In this document: piece by piece, positions 1-8,658 of the stretch
Layout: each line of letters begins with the position of its first letter
Numbering within the stretch: the stretch's first letter is position 1
NCBI GenBank assembly: GCA_964343305.1
Contig: CAYFJO010000220.1
Coordinates: forward strand, 1-16,727
Length of the DNA: 16,727 nucleotides
DNA from: CAYFJO01 sp964343305
GTDB lineage: Bacteria > Planctomycetota > Planctomycetia > Pirellulales > Pirellulaceae
Direction of reading: 5' to 3'
Notes under the pieces: generated by a model
Databases searched by the model: none
What the model saw: the letters and a program-made list of their open reading frames with translations, nothing else
Told to the model about the DNA's origin: nothing
Program-made: the position numbers and the translations under genes

Positions 1-1087
1 TGGAGTACTGCGACTCACTCGCGTACCTTTGGTCAGTGCTGTCATTCGCGTACACCATCCAAACTCCGAAAAAACGATCAACACTCGAGTCGGTCGTGTC
101 TTCGTAAGTGTTGCCAAGCCCCCAGTCACGATCGCTATAAGTACCAATGAATACGTCAGCACCAGTGCCGCCGTACATGGCGTCTTGTCCTGAACCGCCC
201 TCAATCCAATCGTGTCCGCCATTTCCAAAAATTGTGTCGTTTTCTCCTTCGCCATATAAGAAATCATTTCCGTCCCACCATGATTCATCGTTGAACTCTT
301 CATACTCGCCATCTGTGTTTTTGATAACGTACCCGTCACCAATCAAATCGTCTCCGCCGGACCCGCCGTAGAGCCAGTCATTGTGTGACCCGCCGACCAA
401 CAGGTCGTCGCCACCATGGCCATACAATCGATCGAATCCAGATCCGCCGTACAGGATGTCATCTTCGTCGCCGCCCTCGAGCGTATCATGTCCCCTGCCG
501 CCCAGAAGAATGTTTGTTCCATCACCGCCGATCAGTGTGTCGTTTCCTCGACCGCCGTCTGCCAAGACATCTCCTTTACCATGAACCGTCATCACGTCAG
601 GTCCTTCACCACCGTTGAATGTGACATCGCCGCCAGAGTCGCTGTTGTGATACGACCGAAAGTACATCGTGTCGCCGTCGTTACCGCCATTGAACTCGTA
701 GTCGATATTTGAACCCGAGTATTCTCCAACGTAGAGGTAGTCACTACCGTCGTTGCCATCGAATCGCACTTCATCGACGTTCTCAAAACGATACGATTGA
801 TAGTGCCCCTTGTCGTTGTAAACGTAAAGGTTCACGGCGTCATTCGCTCCATAGGCATAGACTCGATCCCGATTGACAGAACCACGGATCTCGACTCTTG
901 CATCGTTTTGTTCGACGGTGGGATGGTAGAGGGCAAACTCGGCTTGAACTTCGGCAGGTCCAGTGTCGAAATCAAAGCTGATATCACCAGCTTTCATGTC
1001 GCGTCGTTCGAGTGACTCGACGCCCAACTTTCGGTTGCGGCGTTTGCGAACAGGATTGTCTTTCTTGCGTTTCAGAAAACTAAACAT
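1..1087 (-). CDS. RTX-repeat extracellular protein with LEPR-type N-terminus (partial, C-terminus off window)
   Basis: I translated this frame by hand; it stays open for 362 codons and runs off the left edge, so the C-terminus is missing. The start ATG (first base 1087) has GGAG upstream at good spacing. Residues 1-20 are very rich in Lys/Arg and are followed by LGVESLERRDMKAGD (21-35), matching the planctomycete LEPR-XLL-type N-terminal motif; there is no hydrophobic signal peptide. Residues about 36-170 are an unassigned beta-rich stretch. Residues about 176-310 hold many RTX-like nonapeptides of the form GGxGxDxLxGG, for example GGRGNDTLIGGDG and GGSGFDRLYG, which in this family bind calcium in a beta-roll. 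A family-typical acidic tail follows. It is probably secreted or surface-attached, with structural or adhesive use inferred. It is divergent from the ECF sigma gene at 1448 and has a copy of the shared 25-bp element 65 bp before its start. Confidence 0.88.
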   Translation of the reverse strand, partial: MFSFLKRKKDNPVRKRRNRKLGVESLERRDMKAGDISFDFDTGPAEVQAEFALYHPTVEQNDARVEIRGSVNRDRVYAYGANDAVNLYVYNDKGHYQSYRFENVDEVRFDGNDGSDYLYVGEYSGSNIDYEFNGGNDGDTMYFRSYHNSDSGGDVTFNGGEGPDVMTVHGKGDVLADGGRGNDTLIGGDGTNILLGGRGHDTLEGGDEDDILYGGSGFDRLYGHGGDDLLVGGSHNDWLYGGSGGDDLIGDGYVIKNTDGEYEEFNDESWWDGNDFLYGEGENDTIFGNGGHDWIEGGSGQDAMYGGTGADVFIGTYSDRDWGLGNTYEDTTDSSVDRFFGVWMVYANDSTDQRYASESQYS

Positions 1088-1152
1088 GGCATTTCTCCAG
1101 GTCTCGAGGGTTGAGTTTTTCGTATTTGCAGGACCCGCGTCCCACGTGCCAT

Positions 1153-1177
1153 GTACATTGCCCGCGCGCCACACGAC
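1153..1177 (-). promoter_or_regulatory. shared element copy A, upstream of RTX protein gene
   Basis: Read on the minus strand this is G-TCGTGTGGCGC, five bases (GCGGG), then CAATGTAC. It matches copy C (9401-9425) at 22 of 25 positions. Similarity to copy D runs further, over 1143-1184, to a shared GGCACGTG, with 35 of 41 aligned bases identical and one single-base gap. It points toward the gene starting at 1087. A promoter or operator is inferred from position and recurrence. Confidence 0.65.
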
Positions 1178-1358
1178 TTTTTCGAAAAAACAGTTTTCTT
1201 GCTCGATTGCCAGTTTTTTAGGGGAAATTGTCCAAAACTGCGGACGAGCGAAACGGAATTTGCACCGGAAGATTGCCTCGCCTATTTAATCTTCACGCAA
1301 TCCTAAATCGACTTCTTCCAGACTGTCTGGGCGTCCACCTTCCCCATCTTTTCAACAA

Positions 1359-1383
1359 ATCGTGTGGCGCTCGTTCAATAAGC
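1359..1383 (+). promoter_or_regulatory. shared element copy B, upstream of ECF sigma gene
   Basis: Reads A-TCGTGTGGCGC, five bases (TCGTT), then CAATAAGC. The 11-base left half is identical to copies A and C; the right half is weaker (18 of 25 identical to copy A overall). It points toward the sigma gene and ends 65 bp before its ATG, the same distance as copy A has to its gene. Confidence 0.6.
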
Positions 1384-1447
1384 AAGGTAGACCGCTGAAC
1401 CAACGTGATTCTGCGGATCGCGACTTGTTCAATCTAAGGGAAAAAAC

Positions 1448-2050
1448 ATGTCTAACTCAGCATCGGCACATTTAGCGCGCGGTTTGCGAGCCGGAATCGC
1501 GGACATTCAACACCATGTCGTACTTCAGTTTTATGACCGGCTTGTGGCGCTGGTGCGCAAACGCATTCCAACTCGCGCACGAAGAATTGGCGACGAAGAG
1601 GACATTGCATTGTGTGCTCTTGGCACTTTGTTTGTCCGCATGGAAAAAGGCGACTTCACGGACATCGAAACCGAGGACGACATTTGGCGACTGCTGATCG
1701 GCATTGCGAAGTTCAAAATCGCCAAACACATCGAACGAGAGATGGCTCAAAAGCGAGGCAGCGGCATGACTCGCGGCGATTCGGTTTGGAGCGACGATTC
1801 GGACAACAGTGGCTTCGACAATGTCGCCGTGGAAATGGATCCGCAGACCCACGTCGAAGTTGTCGAATACGTTCAAGCAATTCTTCAATTCATTGACGAA
1901 CTCAATGATCCAACGCTTAAGAGCATTGCCATCTGGATCAGCCGGGACAAGACGCACGACTGGATTGCGGAGCAGCTTGGATGTTCAGTAAAGACAGTGC
2001 AACGCAAACTGAAGCTACTGAAAGGCAAAGTCCAAAGCTGGGCTGGTTGA
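1448..2050 (+). CDS. ECF-subfamily RNA polymerase sigma factor (Sigma70_ECF type)
   Basis: A 200-residue protein of normal ECF length. Residues about 22-105 form the sigma-2 region, with the planctomycete-typical pattern DEEDIALCALGTLF (49-62), a Lys-Gly-Asp-Phe turn and DDIWRLL (77-83). A variable acidic linker (about 105-135) follows, then sigma-4 with helix-turn-helix WIAEQLGCSVKTVQRKLKLL (172-191), the part expected to contact the -35 element. This resembles the PF07638-like sigma factors abundant in planctomycetes. The ATG is preceded by AAGGGA at a suitable distance. No anti-sigma gene or fused sensor domain is seen nearby. It is divergent from the RTX surface-protein gene and shares the 25-bp element with it, so control of both genes by this factor, including autoregulation, is a reasonable inference. 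A strong hairpin lies 37 bp past the stop. Confidence 0.9.
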   Translation: MSNSASAHLARGLRAGIADIQHHVVLQFYDRLVALVRKRIPTRARRIGDEEDIALCALGTLFVRMEKGDFTDIETEDDIWRLLIGIAKFKIAKHIEREMAQKRGSGMTRGDSVWSDDSDNSGFDNVAVEMDPQTHVEVVEYVQAILQFIDELNDPTLKSIAIWISRDKTHDWIAEQLGCSVKTVQRKLKLLKGKVQSWAG

Positions 2051-2082
2051 CAGTGTAACGCGGATTGGCCCGCACCAACACG

Positions 2083-2114
2083 AAAAATCGCCGAGAGCCT
2101 TTGCTCTCGGCGAT
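2083..2114 (-). terminator. intrinsic terminator of the beta-trefoil gene
   Basis: A perfect 12-bp inverted repeat, ATCGCCGAGAGC (2087-2098) and its complement (2103-2114), has a 4-base loop. On the minus strand the stem runs straight into a U-tract (AAAAA at 2083-2087 on plus), 29 bp after the minus-strand stop at 2143. It may also block readthrough from the convergent sigma gene, but has no T-run on that side. Confidence 0.85.
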
Positions 2115-2142
2115 GTGATAGTTTCCGAATTCAAATGTCGAT

Positions 2143-2631
2143 TTAATCGCGGAGACGTTCCCACCGAAACCGCTCCCATCCACGGGGATATACTTTGGTC
2201 GCAACGGCGGCCAAGCGACTATAAGGTCCAACACCAGCGCGGACGTATTTCCCGTTCGATACGCTACGAATCGCGAAATCGCCACCATCAAGCGAGATGA
2301 ATTCAAACAGCGTACTATTGGGGAACACGTCATCGGCATGCGTGGCGTGGAGATAACCGTCCGGATAGACAGTGACGTAGAGTCCGCTCTTCAGTGACCG
2401 GAGCCGGAATCGGTTGCCGGCGCTTGGAACGTACTCGAACCTTTCCCATCCGTCCTGAAAGACTCTGGGGCTCCAGGCCGATAGCCCAGAATTCGGACCC
2501 ACACCGGCGCGGACGTACAAACCGCTGAACGAAGATTTGAATGCGATCTTGACCTGAGCTTGAGCTGGCTGGGAAGCAGCAAGGCCACTGACCAGTGTCA
2601 AGACAACGATTAGTGACGAAAGCGTTTTCAT
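2143..2631 (-). CDS. secreted fascin-like beta-trefoil protein
   Basis: I chose the start at 2631 (162 residues), not the longer frame to 2796, because this ATG has GGAGA upstream and opens a clean signal peptide: MKTLSSLIVVLTLVSGLAAS, with likely cleavage after QAQ near residue 26. The mature protein has at least three similar strands-and-turn units: SGLYVRAGVGP, SGLYVTVYPDG and NGKYVRAGVGP, each followed by an aromatic-rich stretch ending in WERF or LFEF. The 'GxYV.a' pattern with about 40-residue spacing is typical of fascin-like and related beta-trefoil domains, which bind sugars or proteins. The protein is probably an extracellular binding module; its ligand is unknown. It is divergent from the three-gene secreted operon at 2953, so a functional link is possible. 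It ends in a clear terminator. Confidence 0.82.
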   Translation of the reverse strand: MKTLSSLIVVLTLVSGLAASQPAQAQVKIAFKSSFSGLYVRAGVGPNSGLSAWSPRVFQDGWERFEYVPSAGNRFRLRSLKSGLYVTVYPDGYLHATHADDVFPNSTLFEFISLDGGDFAIRSVSNGKYVRAGVGPYSRLAAVATKVYPRGWERFRWERLRD

Positions 2632-2952
2632 GGCTTGTCTCCGTTTTTGAGTGAAATTGAAAAAGAAATGAGCATGCTTTGGGTTGACGCCCGGCACTGC
2701 CTTGCGGTGTAAGCCGAGCATCGTGATCACTACTTCTGTATCCGAAATGGACTGGGCGCGAGGACAAAAGATCTCGTCAATTCTGCTCAGCTCCAAGACT
2801 CGACTTCTTTGCCAATGATGGTCTCGGCAACCGGATCGTCGTTGGCCAATCCGTTTTCAGATTCCCTGTGTCCAGCTCGTCGCGCGCTTTCGGATAACAA
2901 GAATAGCGATGCCAAAAATCGCTGCTTCAATCAATGACCAGGAGAACTGCTG
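2632..2952. other. 321-bp divergent gap, no recognised gene
   Basis: This separates the beta-trefoil gene (minus) from the secreted-protein operon (plus). A minus-strand frame continues into it from the trefoil gene but lacks a ribosome site and a credible protein. I see no copy of the 25-bp element found in the two sigma gaps, and no clear promoter boxes. Promoters for both sides presumably lie here. Confidence 0.6.
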
Positions 2953-5643
2953 ATGAACCGACATAAGACCGCCCTATGGTGTGCGATCGCTTGTGTGCTC
3001 GCACTCTTTGCGGCAAACAGTCATTTGCGAGCCGAGTTTAAAAAGGGAACCAAGTTAAGGAAGACTGATGACGTTCGCGAACTAGTTGTCGAACTTACGG
3101 TTGGCGCGGGCAGTGACGAGTTGGACGAGCCGGTCGGGTTGGACTTGGGACTTGGTTTCCCTTTTTGGTTGCATCCGTTGGGCCGCGACGATCGGCTTGA
3201 AAAATCGTTTAGCATCACGATTGACAACGCCGACGGCGATCAAGATTTCCATTACTACCTGGATGCCGAGTCGCAAACCGTCAAGGCCGGCGACGTCTTG
3301 AAGCATGAAAGCGACGAACCGATGTTGGTCCAATTTCATGACGGCAACGATCGCGTTGAGAAAACGTTGCTCAATGGCGAATTCCATGTTGGCATCAACA
3401 CCGAGACCAAACTCTGGGATCTTTTTCCGTCGGAACCTTCGCGAATTGAAGAAGGTCCAGTCCCATTTGGTGCCATACCACAATTGTCGACCGCCGGCAA
3501 AACACTCGCACCGGGGAAAAGTGCCAGCTTTACATTTCAATTGAAAGGTGATCCGGCACAGGATCGATTTCGCACGTCGGCACAACTGCTCGATGGAATC
3601 AAAGTGGGTGACATTTCGCGAATCGGTTTCATCGGACGGGGACAGGCAAATTGGATTCTCGCGGGATACGAAATCCACATCAACGACGAACTGTTTGCCG
3701 TCAACGACGAAGTGGATCGCGGTGCGAATGATGACCATGTCGACATTCGAAAACGAAAAGTCGAATTGGCGGCCGACGCGGCCGAATTGAGCCAAAAGAT
3801 TTCTGATTTGCGAGCCCTCGAAGACGCGGCGCTTGCAAGCCCGGAAGAAATCAAGAATCTCGCGGGGCTTGTCGAAGAACTCAAGCCATTGTCAAAGTCA
3901 CTGAAGTGGCTCGAAGGACAGATCGAGGCGAGTTACCCCTGGTTTATCGAATCAGAATTCGAACAGGAACAGAGGTCTGCCAATTTGATCAAGATTAGGT
4001 TGGAAACGGAAGACCACAAAGGCGCGGATACACGAAACCATGGCTACTTCCGTGTCGGCGGACGAAAGTACCAGATTGCGTCATTTCATCGGCCTCTGCA
4101 TCACAAGTTGAATCCGCAGGTTATTGAATTGGATCCTGTTGCTGCACCGCTGACGATCTCTGATGCGAATGACATTGCTCTCGGTATGCTGGCCAATGGT
4201 TTTGCCTATGAAGACGTTCCCGATCGGTGGCATCCCAAACGCGTCGCCGTCGAGGTTGATGGCAAAGTAATCTACGACAGTGATGAAGTAAAACGCGATA
4301 AAGAGTCGCTCAAGGCAATCTGCATCATTCCACCAAGCCACCTCGATGGCGACGGACAACTCGTTGACAATGCCAAGCACTCGTCGCGCGAAGTGTTTCT
4401 TTGGCAACCGGGAAGTGACTTGGGAATTGCGCCGGATGCAGGCACTAGTCCAGACAACGACCCCGCCAAACCCGAACCATCGGATGAGGCAAATAGCAAT
4501 CCGGAAAACTCAGCAAACAACTCCAACGGGAATGCTCAAAATGGAGAAAACAACTTTCAATCTGACAACGGTCAGTACGACGGCGCAGACTGGAATTCAG
4601 GTAATCAAGACTACGGACGACCTGATCCTAGCAATTGGGGTGGTTCGCAGAATCAACAAACACCGGGGACTTATGCGACACCATTGGGTCTTCAGTTGGC
4701 TGTCGGAAACGTCGGAATCGCTCAAGGCTGGCGACTTGATCATGAGTTCACCATTAGATGGGACGCCTTTGGTGATGAGACACAGGTTGCCTTCTACGAG
4801 GTTGATTTGCTTGCGTTTAGTCCACAAGATCCGCGACCCGTCGGTCAATCGATAATTGGTGGCGCAAGACGTGCCGCCGCAGGCGAACGTCGGCTTCAAT
4901 TCATCAAGATTCCGCAACTGCCCAACAATTCGAACGATAGCTTTTATGTGATTCCGCGCGTTTTTCCACAGCTCGCGGATGGGTCGGTTGGCGATCCCAG
5001 ATTTGGTGCGGGGCGCCCGATATTTCCGGCCAACATAGATATTACGAAGTACGAACTCGAGCTTAATTCGAAATACACCTACCTGCACAACACTGGCAAC
5101 TCGGGTTCAGACAACGTCGCGTTCGGAGTATCGCCTTCCAAAAACTTGGGTGTCTGGAGTTTCTCCCGTGAAGCAAGTTACCTGCCGTTTGAACTTGAGG
5201 CTCCCTTCCTCGCATCGAAAGCCATCGCGCACAATGTCGGCTTTGCAAAGGGCAAGGGAGATTCAAGAAACTCCGTCGAACTTCGATTGCCGAAGTTCAC
5301 CGGCAAGATTCGTCTTCAGGCACAACTCGGATTCGTTTTTCGTGGTGCCAAACCGAGTGATCAAACGAGTGTCGATGTTGCGTATTCGATCAACCCCATT
5401 GCACTAGCGTCTACAAACAATAGCAGCAATGGTGTTGCTATCCTCGGACAACCTTCCATCGCCGCGTTCCAGAACGTCGCGCAATGCAATGGACTTTCGC
5501 CAATGGGTGCGATTGACCTTGTGATTGATCCCCAGGACGGGGGCAAAAAGATCTGGGAACTCTCTGTGAACTTCACAGTTGATGTGAGCAAGACCGACGC
5601 GCGACCAGCGTTGTTCGGCGTACGTGTCGTTCCAGCGAAGTAA
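2953..5643 (+). CDS. large secreted multidomain protein of unknown function
   Basis: An 896-residue protein with an N-terminal signal peptide (residues 1-27, hydrophobic core LWCAIACVLALFA, cleavage near LRA-EF) and AGGAGA just before the ATG. I do not recognise a full-length family. Regions in order are: a beta-rich N-terminal part (about 40-260) whose opening LVVELTVGAGSDELDEP and later ISRIGFIGRGQANWILAGYEI loosely recall a PLAT/LH2 domain split by an insertion; a predicted coiled coil rich in Glu/Leu (about 265-325); a second beta-rich domain with LIKIRLETEDHKGADTR (about 345-470); an Asn/Asp/Pro/Gly low-complexity linker (about 490-570); and a beta-rich C-terminal region to 896. Expected location is the periplasm or cell surface. 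It is first of three genes; the next starts 33 bp downstream. The PLAT comparison is weak. Confidence 0.85.
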   Translation: MNRHKTALWCAIACVLALFAANSHLRAEFKKGTKLRKTDDVRELVVELTVGAGSDELDEPVGLDLGLGFPFWLHPLGRDDRLEKSFSITIDNADGDQDFHYYLDAESQTVKAGDVLKHESDEPMLVQFHDGNDRVEKTLLNGEFHVGINTETKLWDLFPSEPSRIEEGPVPFGAIPQLSTAGKTLAPGKSASFTFQLKGDPAQDRFRTSAQLLDGIKVGDISRIGFIGRGQANWILAGYEIHINDELFAVNDEVDRGANDDHVDIRKRKVELAADAAELSQKISDLRALEDAALASPEEIKNLAGLVEELKPLSKSLKWLEGQIEASYPWFIESEFEQEQRSANLIKIRLETEDHKGADTRNHGYFRVGGRKYQIASFHRPLHHKLNPQVIELDPVAAPLTISDANDIALGMLANGFAYEDVPDRWHPKRVAVEVDGKVIYDSDEVKRDKESLKAICIIPPSHLDGDGQLVDNAKHSSREVFLWQPGSDLGIAPDAGTSPDNDPAKPEPSDEANSNPENSANNSNGNAQNGENNFQSDNGQYDGADWNSGNQDYGRPDPSNWGGSQNQQTPGTYATPLGLQLAVGNVGIAQGWRLDHEFTIRWDAFGDETQVAFYEVDLLAFSPQDPRPVGQSIIGGARRAAAGERRLQFIKIPQLPNNSNDSFYVIPRVFPQLADGSVGDPRFGAGRPIFPANIDITKYELELNSKYTYLHNTGNSGSDNVAFGVSPSKNLGVWSFSREASYLPFELEAPFLASKAIAHNVGFAKGKGDSRNSVELRLPKFTGKIRLQAQLGFVFRGAKPSDQTSVDVAYSINPIALASTNNSSNGVAILGQPSIAAFQNVAQCNGLSPMGAIDLVIDPQDGGKKIWELSVNFTVDVSKTDARPALFGVRVVPAK

Positions 5644-5676
5644 TTGCTCGATGATGATCCATTTTAGGAGCAAACC

Positions 5677-7581
5677 ATGCGTGATTTGCCAACAATCTTT
5701 AGACGATCAAGCAACCGCTATCATGTGTTATTATTTGCCTTGGCCGTTTGCATCCATTCGGTTTGTTTGTCCGTAACAGCCGGTGAACGGGTCGCCAGTA
5801 GCGCCGGGGCTCGCTCGAGCAATTTAAGAGTCACTGGTTTTCATGGTCATGTTTACGTGAAGACCGACTCCAGTTTGGACGTTGTGTCCGGTGTGACGAT
5901 CGAATTCACAAATCTCAGCAGCGGGACGAAGGCAACCGTTGCGTCGAATGCTCACGGCTATTTCCGGACACGCCTTGGGTTTGGTACCTACTCTTATCAA
6001 ATCGAGTATAAGAACCAAGTGGTCGACCAAGGTCGCTTTCAATTGCATCCGTCAGACGGCCCACCGCGATGGGTCATCCAGGACTTTGCTTTTACGCATC
6101 TCCCCGGCGGCCGTCTGTCAGTCGAAGTTGTGTCAAAGAAAGACGAGAAGCCGCTCGATAGCGTCAACATTGTCCTGCGAGACAAGGCCAACTCCGGGTC
6201 GACCGTGAAACCGAATGACGAACAATCATTCCCAAATATCGGCCAATTCACGTTCGAAGTGACCGGCACGGCGCGAGAGTTCGAGTTGTATATCCAGCGT
6301 GTGGGCTACCGAGCCAAATCGCGGAGCGTGTCCATTTCATCGGATGAGGTTGCACCATTAACCGTGCGCCTCACACGATCCACAGTTCTGTTGACAGCCA
6401 TCGTCAAAGATCAGTACGGCAGTTATGTCGAAGACGCTCGTGTCCTGGTGCGGCAGGACGATCTTCGCAACACGACATTCAGTCTCAAGACCGATAGCGA
6501 GGGTCAGGCAACACACGAGATTGCTCGGCCCACTGGCCGAGCAATCTCGGACAAATACGTTGTCCTGGCCTACCAAGGTGACGCGAAAGCTCGTCCTAAG
6601 TCAGTGACGATCAACGCACATTCGAATGACTACATGACCGTCGAATTGACGCTTGAATCCTCGCCTCAATCGGCCGTGGTCAATCAGCCTGGCTCCGTTG
6701 TTCCAAACAAGAACCAGAGCAACGGCGGATCGAATGAAGAAGAGGACGAGAGAATCGTCGATGTCTATGGTTATGTCAAATACTATCACCGAACGGTAAA
6801 TTCAACGAAGAAATATAAGATCGTGCGGGGGGCAACCGTGATTTGGCATGACCAAGGCCATAACACAGCAACGTACGCGACCATTGAAAGCGACCAAGAG
6901 CTGGAAAAGTACACAGTCTCTCTGCCCGAGGGAATCTACGACGTTGAAATCCTTGCTCCTTCAGGATTTCGGTCGACTGTCGAGCGGAATGTCGAGATTG
7001 AGTTTGGTAAACGACGCAGGGATATCATTCTTGAGAAAGAGAATTCAAGCTCAAAACCGCCCGTGGTCGTATCCACACCGCCGAAAAAGGTGGAACGTCA
7101 ACGAGCAAAAGTGACAGTTCACGTTGTCGAAGAGCGAAGCAAGCGGCCGATTCCCAGCGCGACCATTACGGTTGTCCGTGATGACGGATACACATTTGAA
7201 ACCAATTCGGCCAATGGAAGCCGACGACTGAACCTCACGCCCGGGCGTTCATATCAATTTCGCGTCGAAAAGAAAGGTCGTTTGCCGAATGGACGTATTG
7301 GACGGACGCATTACGTTGCAACATCGAGGATCATTCAACCGCAGGGCGACGAAGAAGGAACCATTTGGCTGCAGCCCATATCTCACGCTCCTCCAGTCGA
7401 TCCACCTCATCACCCATCACGACCGGATCCGCCTGTCATTATTCCCGACACCAACATAATTTGGCCACGGCTAATTCCAGTTCCATCCCGCGGACCATCC
7501 ATTGAACAGAATCCGCCCCGACCATCATCTCCACCCGTCATCGGCGTTTTACCGGCAAAACCATTGCCGCATGTGAAATAG
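5677..7581 (+). CDS. secreted protein with repeated carboxypeptidase-regulatory-like (transthyretin-fold) domains
   Basis: A 634-residue protein with a hydrophobic signal segment at about 18-36 and AGGAG before the ATG. At least five Ig/transthyretin-like units can be outlined, starting near residues 55, 145, 237, 365 and 478. They show the CarboxypepD_reg or CNA-B type pattern: 'GHVYV...SGVTIEFTN...GYFRTRL..GTYSYQIEY', 'VKDQYGSYVEDARVLVR..TDSEGQATHEI', 'IVRGATVIWHD..LPEGIYDVEILAPSG', and 'VVEERSKRPIPSATITV..LTPGRSYQFRV'. Such domains are usually rod-like spacers or adhesive modules in surface proteins; no enzyme domain is visible. Acidic and Ser/Asn-rich linkers separate the units and the C-terminus (about 560-634) is a Pro-rich tail. 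It lies 33 bp after the preceding secreted protein and 50 bp before the next, so co-transcription is likely. Confidence 0.82.
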   Translation: MRDLPTIFRRSSNRYHVLLFALAVCIHSVCLSVTAGERVASSAGARSSNLRVTGFHGHVYVKTDSSLDVVSGVTIEFTNLSSGTKATVASNAHGYFRTRLGFGTYSYQIEYKNQVVDQGRFQLHPSDGPPRWVIQDFAFTHLPGGRLSVEVVSKKDEKPLDSVNIVLRDKANSGSTVKPNDEQSFPNIGQFTFEVTGTAREFELYIQRVGYRAKSRSVSISSDEVAPLTVRLTRSTVLLTAIVKDQYGSYVEDARVLVRQDDLRNTTFSLKTDSEGQATHEIARPTGRAISDKYVVLAYQGDAKARPKSVTINAHSNDYMTVELTLESSPQSAVVNQPGSVVPNKNQSNGGSNEEEDERIVDVYGYVKYYHRTVNSTKKYKIVRGATVIWHDQGHNTATYATIESDQELEKYTVSLPEGIYDVEILAPSGFRSTVERNVEIEFGKRRRDIILEKENSSSKPPVVVSTPPKKVERQRAKVTVHVVEERSKRPIPSATITVVRDDGYTFETNSANGSRRLNLTPGRSYQFRVEKKGRLPNGRIGRTHYVATSRIIQPQGDEEGTIWLQPISHAPPVDPPHHPSRPDPPVIIPDTNIIWPRLIPVPSRGPSIEQNPPRPSSPPVIGVLPAKPLPHVK

Positions 7582-7631
7582 CCAATCGAACCTGTGATTC
7601 AAGCAATATCGCGCGAATTTGGAGAAACAAA

Positions 7632-8636
7632 ATGCCGTTCATTAAAAGCAACCTCACGTCCTATTTCTTCGTGACTTTCATTATCACTTGTGTCGCGTTC
7701 GGAAAACTCGCATCAGCACAGGTAACCATGTATGAAGACGAGGACTTCGAAGGCAGGGTGTGGAACATTACATTGCAAAATGACGAACAATATCGCAGTG
7801 TCAGTCTATTCGACACACCGAGTTGGTACAAAAAGATATCGTCCCTTCGCGTGTCGAGGGGACACGCCGTACTGCTACAATCCGGGTCGAGTTTTCTGAC
7901 GTTTAAATTCAAAGGAAGCAGCACGGGTTCTTCAGCCGAATTCGGCTACAAAGATCTGGGCGACATGGATGACGAGGCGGTTCACCTGATCGTCTATACA
8001 CACTACAAGTCCACAGGCTTGATCAGTGGCCCGCCAGGCGCTGTATTTGAAGACAACTCGATTGTGGGAAACGGACTGTCCAAAAGGCAATTCCTCGGCG
8101 AAGGCGTCTATCCAGGCGCCTTGCTTGCCAAGCAGGGTTTTCGCCAGTTGCGGTTTCCAGACTATTCACAACGGGGAACCATCGTCAAATTCCATCTAAA
8201 CGATGGTCGAATACGAGGCCTTACGCGAACTGACCAGGTGGATCGATACAATCTCGAACGCGAATTTGGCTTGGCGAACATTCGTTGCTTTATCATCGAG
8301 CCGGCGCCCGAAAAGCCTGATGTGATACCTGGACTCTCGATTCCCAACCTCGCGGGCCGATGGACGTCGGTTCTTGGTAACGATCGAGACCACGTCGAGT
8401 TAAGAAAAGATCCCACAGGTGCCGTACGTGGCCACTTCCTCACGAAAGACGAATCAGGCAATCAAGTTCAACTTTACGGCAAGATCGGAAAAAACGGCAC
8501 CGTTCAGTTTCGAGTCATCGGTAGTTTTCTTAAGGGCAGTGCAAACTTGACACTTTCCAAGAACACAAAACAGATGTCTGGCACATTTACGGACATCTTG
8601 CAAAACAAGAATTGTAACTGGGAGCTTACTCGCTGA
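7632..8636 (+). CDS. secreted beta/gamma-crystallin-like protein with C-terminal beta-barrel-like domain
   Basis: A 334-residue protein with a signal peptide (residues 1-30, cleavage near ASA-QV) and TTGGAGAAAC before the ATG. Residues 31-85 resemble a beta/gamma-crystallin motif pair: VTMYEDEDFEGRVWNI, then WYKKISSLRVSRGHAVLL. The position that in calcium-binding crystallins reads (N/D)(N/D)xx(S/T)S is YKKISS here, so the acidic or amide ligands of that site are missing. The middle (about 90-235) is unassigned. Residues 240-334, opening LAGRWTSVLGNDRDHVELRKD and closing with CNWELTR, resemble small lipocalin-like or avidin-like beta domains seen in secreted bacterial proteins ('G.W....G.v.l....G.v.G.f....G.i......W..tr'). 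Third and last gene of the secreted operon. Binding partners cannot be inferred. Confidence 0.8.
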   Translation: MPFIKSNLTSYFFVTFIITCVAFGKLASAQVTMYEDEDFEGRVWNITLQNDEQYRSVSLFDTPSWYKKISSLRVSRGHAVLLQSGSSFLTFKFKGSSTGSSAEFGYKDLGDMDDEAVHLIVYTHYKSTGLISGPPGAVFEDNSIVGNGLSKRQFLGEGVYPGALLAKQGFRQLRFPDYSQRGTIVKFHLNDGRIRGLTRTDQVDRYNLEREFGLANIRCFIIEPAPEKPDVIPGLSIPNLAGRWTSVLGNDRDHVELRKDPTGAVRGHFLTKDESGNQVQLYGKIGKNGTVQFRVIGSFLKGSANLTLSKNTKQMSGTFTDILQNKNCNWELTR

Positions 8637-8658
8637 AAAACTATGAGGAGTCGTACCC

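Larger units (their letters stand above)
1088..1447. promoter_or_regulatory. 360-bp divergent intergenic region (RTX protein / ECF sigma factor)
   Basis: No coding potential is convincing here. The gap lies between the divergent starts at 1087 (minus) and 1448 (plus) and must hold both promoters. It contains two outward-facing copies of a 25-bp element (1153-1177 minus, 1359-1383 plus), each ending 65 bp before its gene's start codon. No clear sigma-70 type -35/-10 pair was recognised. Confidence 0.7.

Noticed and set aside
2632..2796. N-terminal extension of the beta-trefoil gene
   Set aside because: The extension would bury a clean signal peptide; the ATG at 2631 has GGAGA and opens that signal directly.
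3082..3795. Long minus-strand frame (237 codons) inside the 896-residue gene
   Set aside because: It is a shadow of the strong plus-strand gene, with no ribosome site and no recognisable protein pattern. Other overlapping frames such as 1472-1957 and 15840-16514 were rejected likewise.
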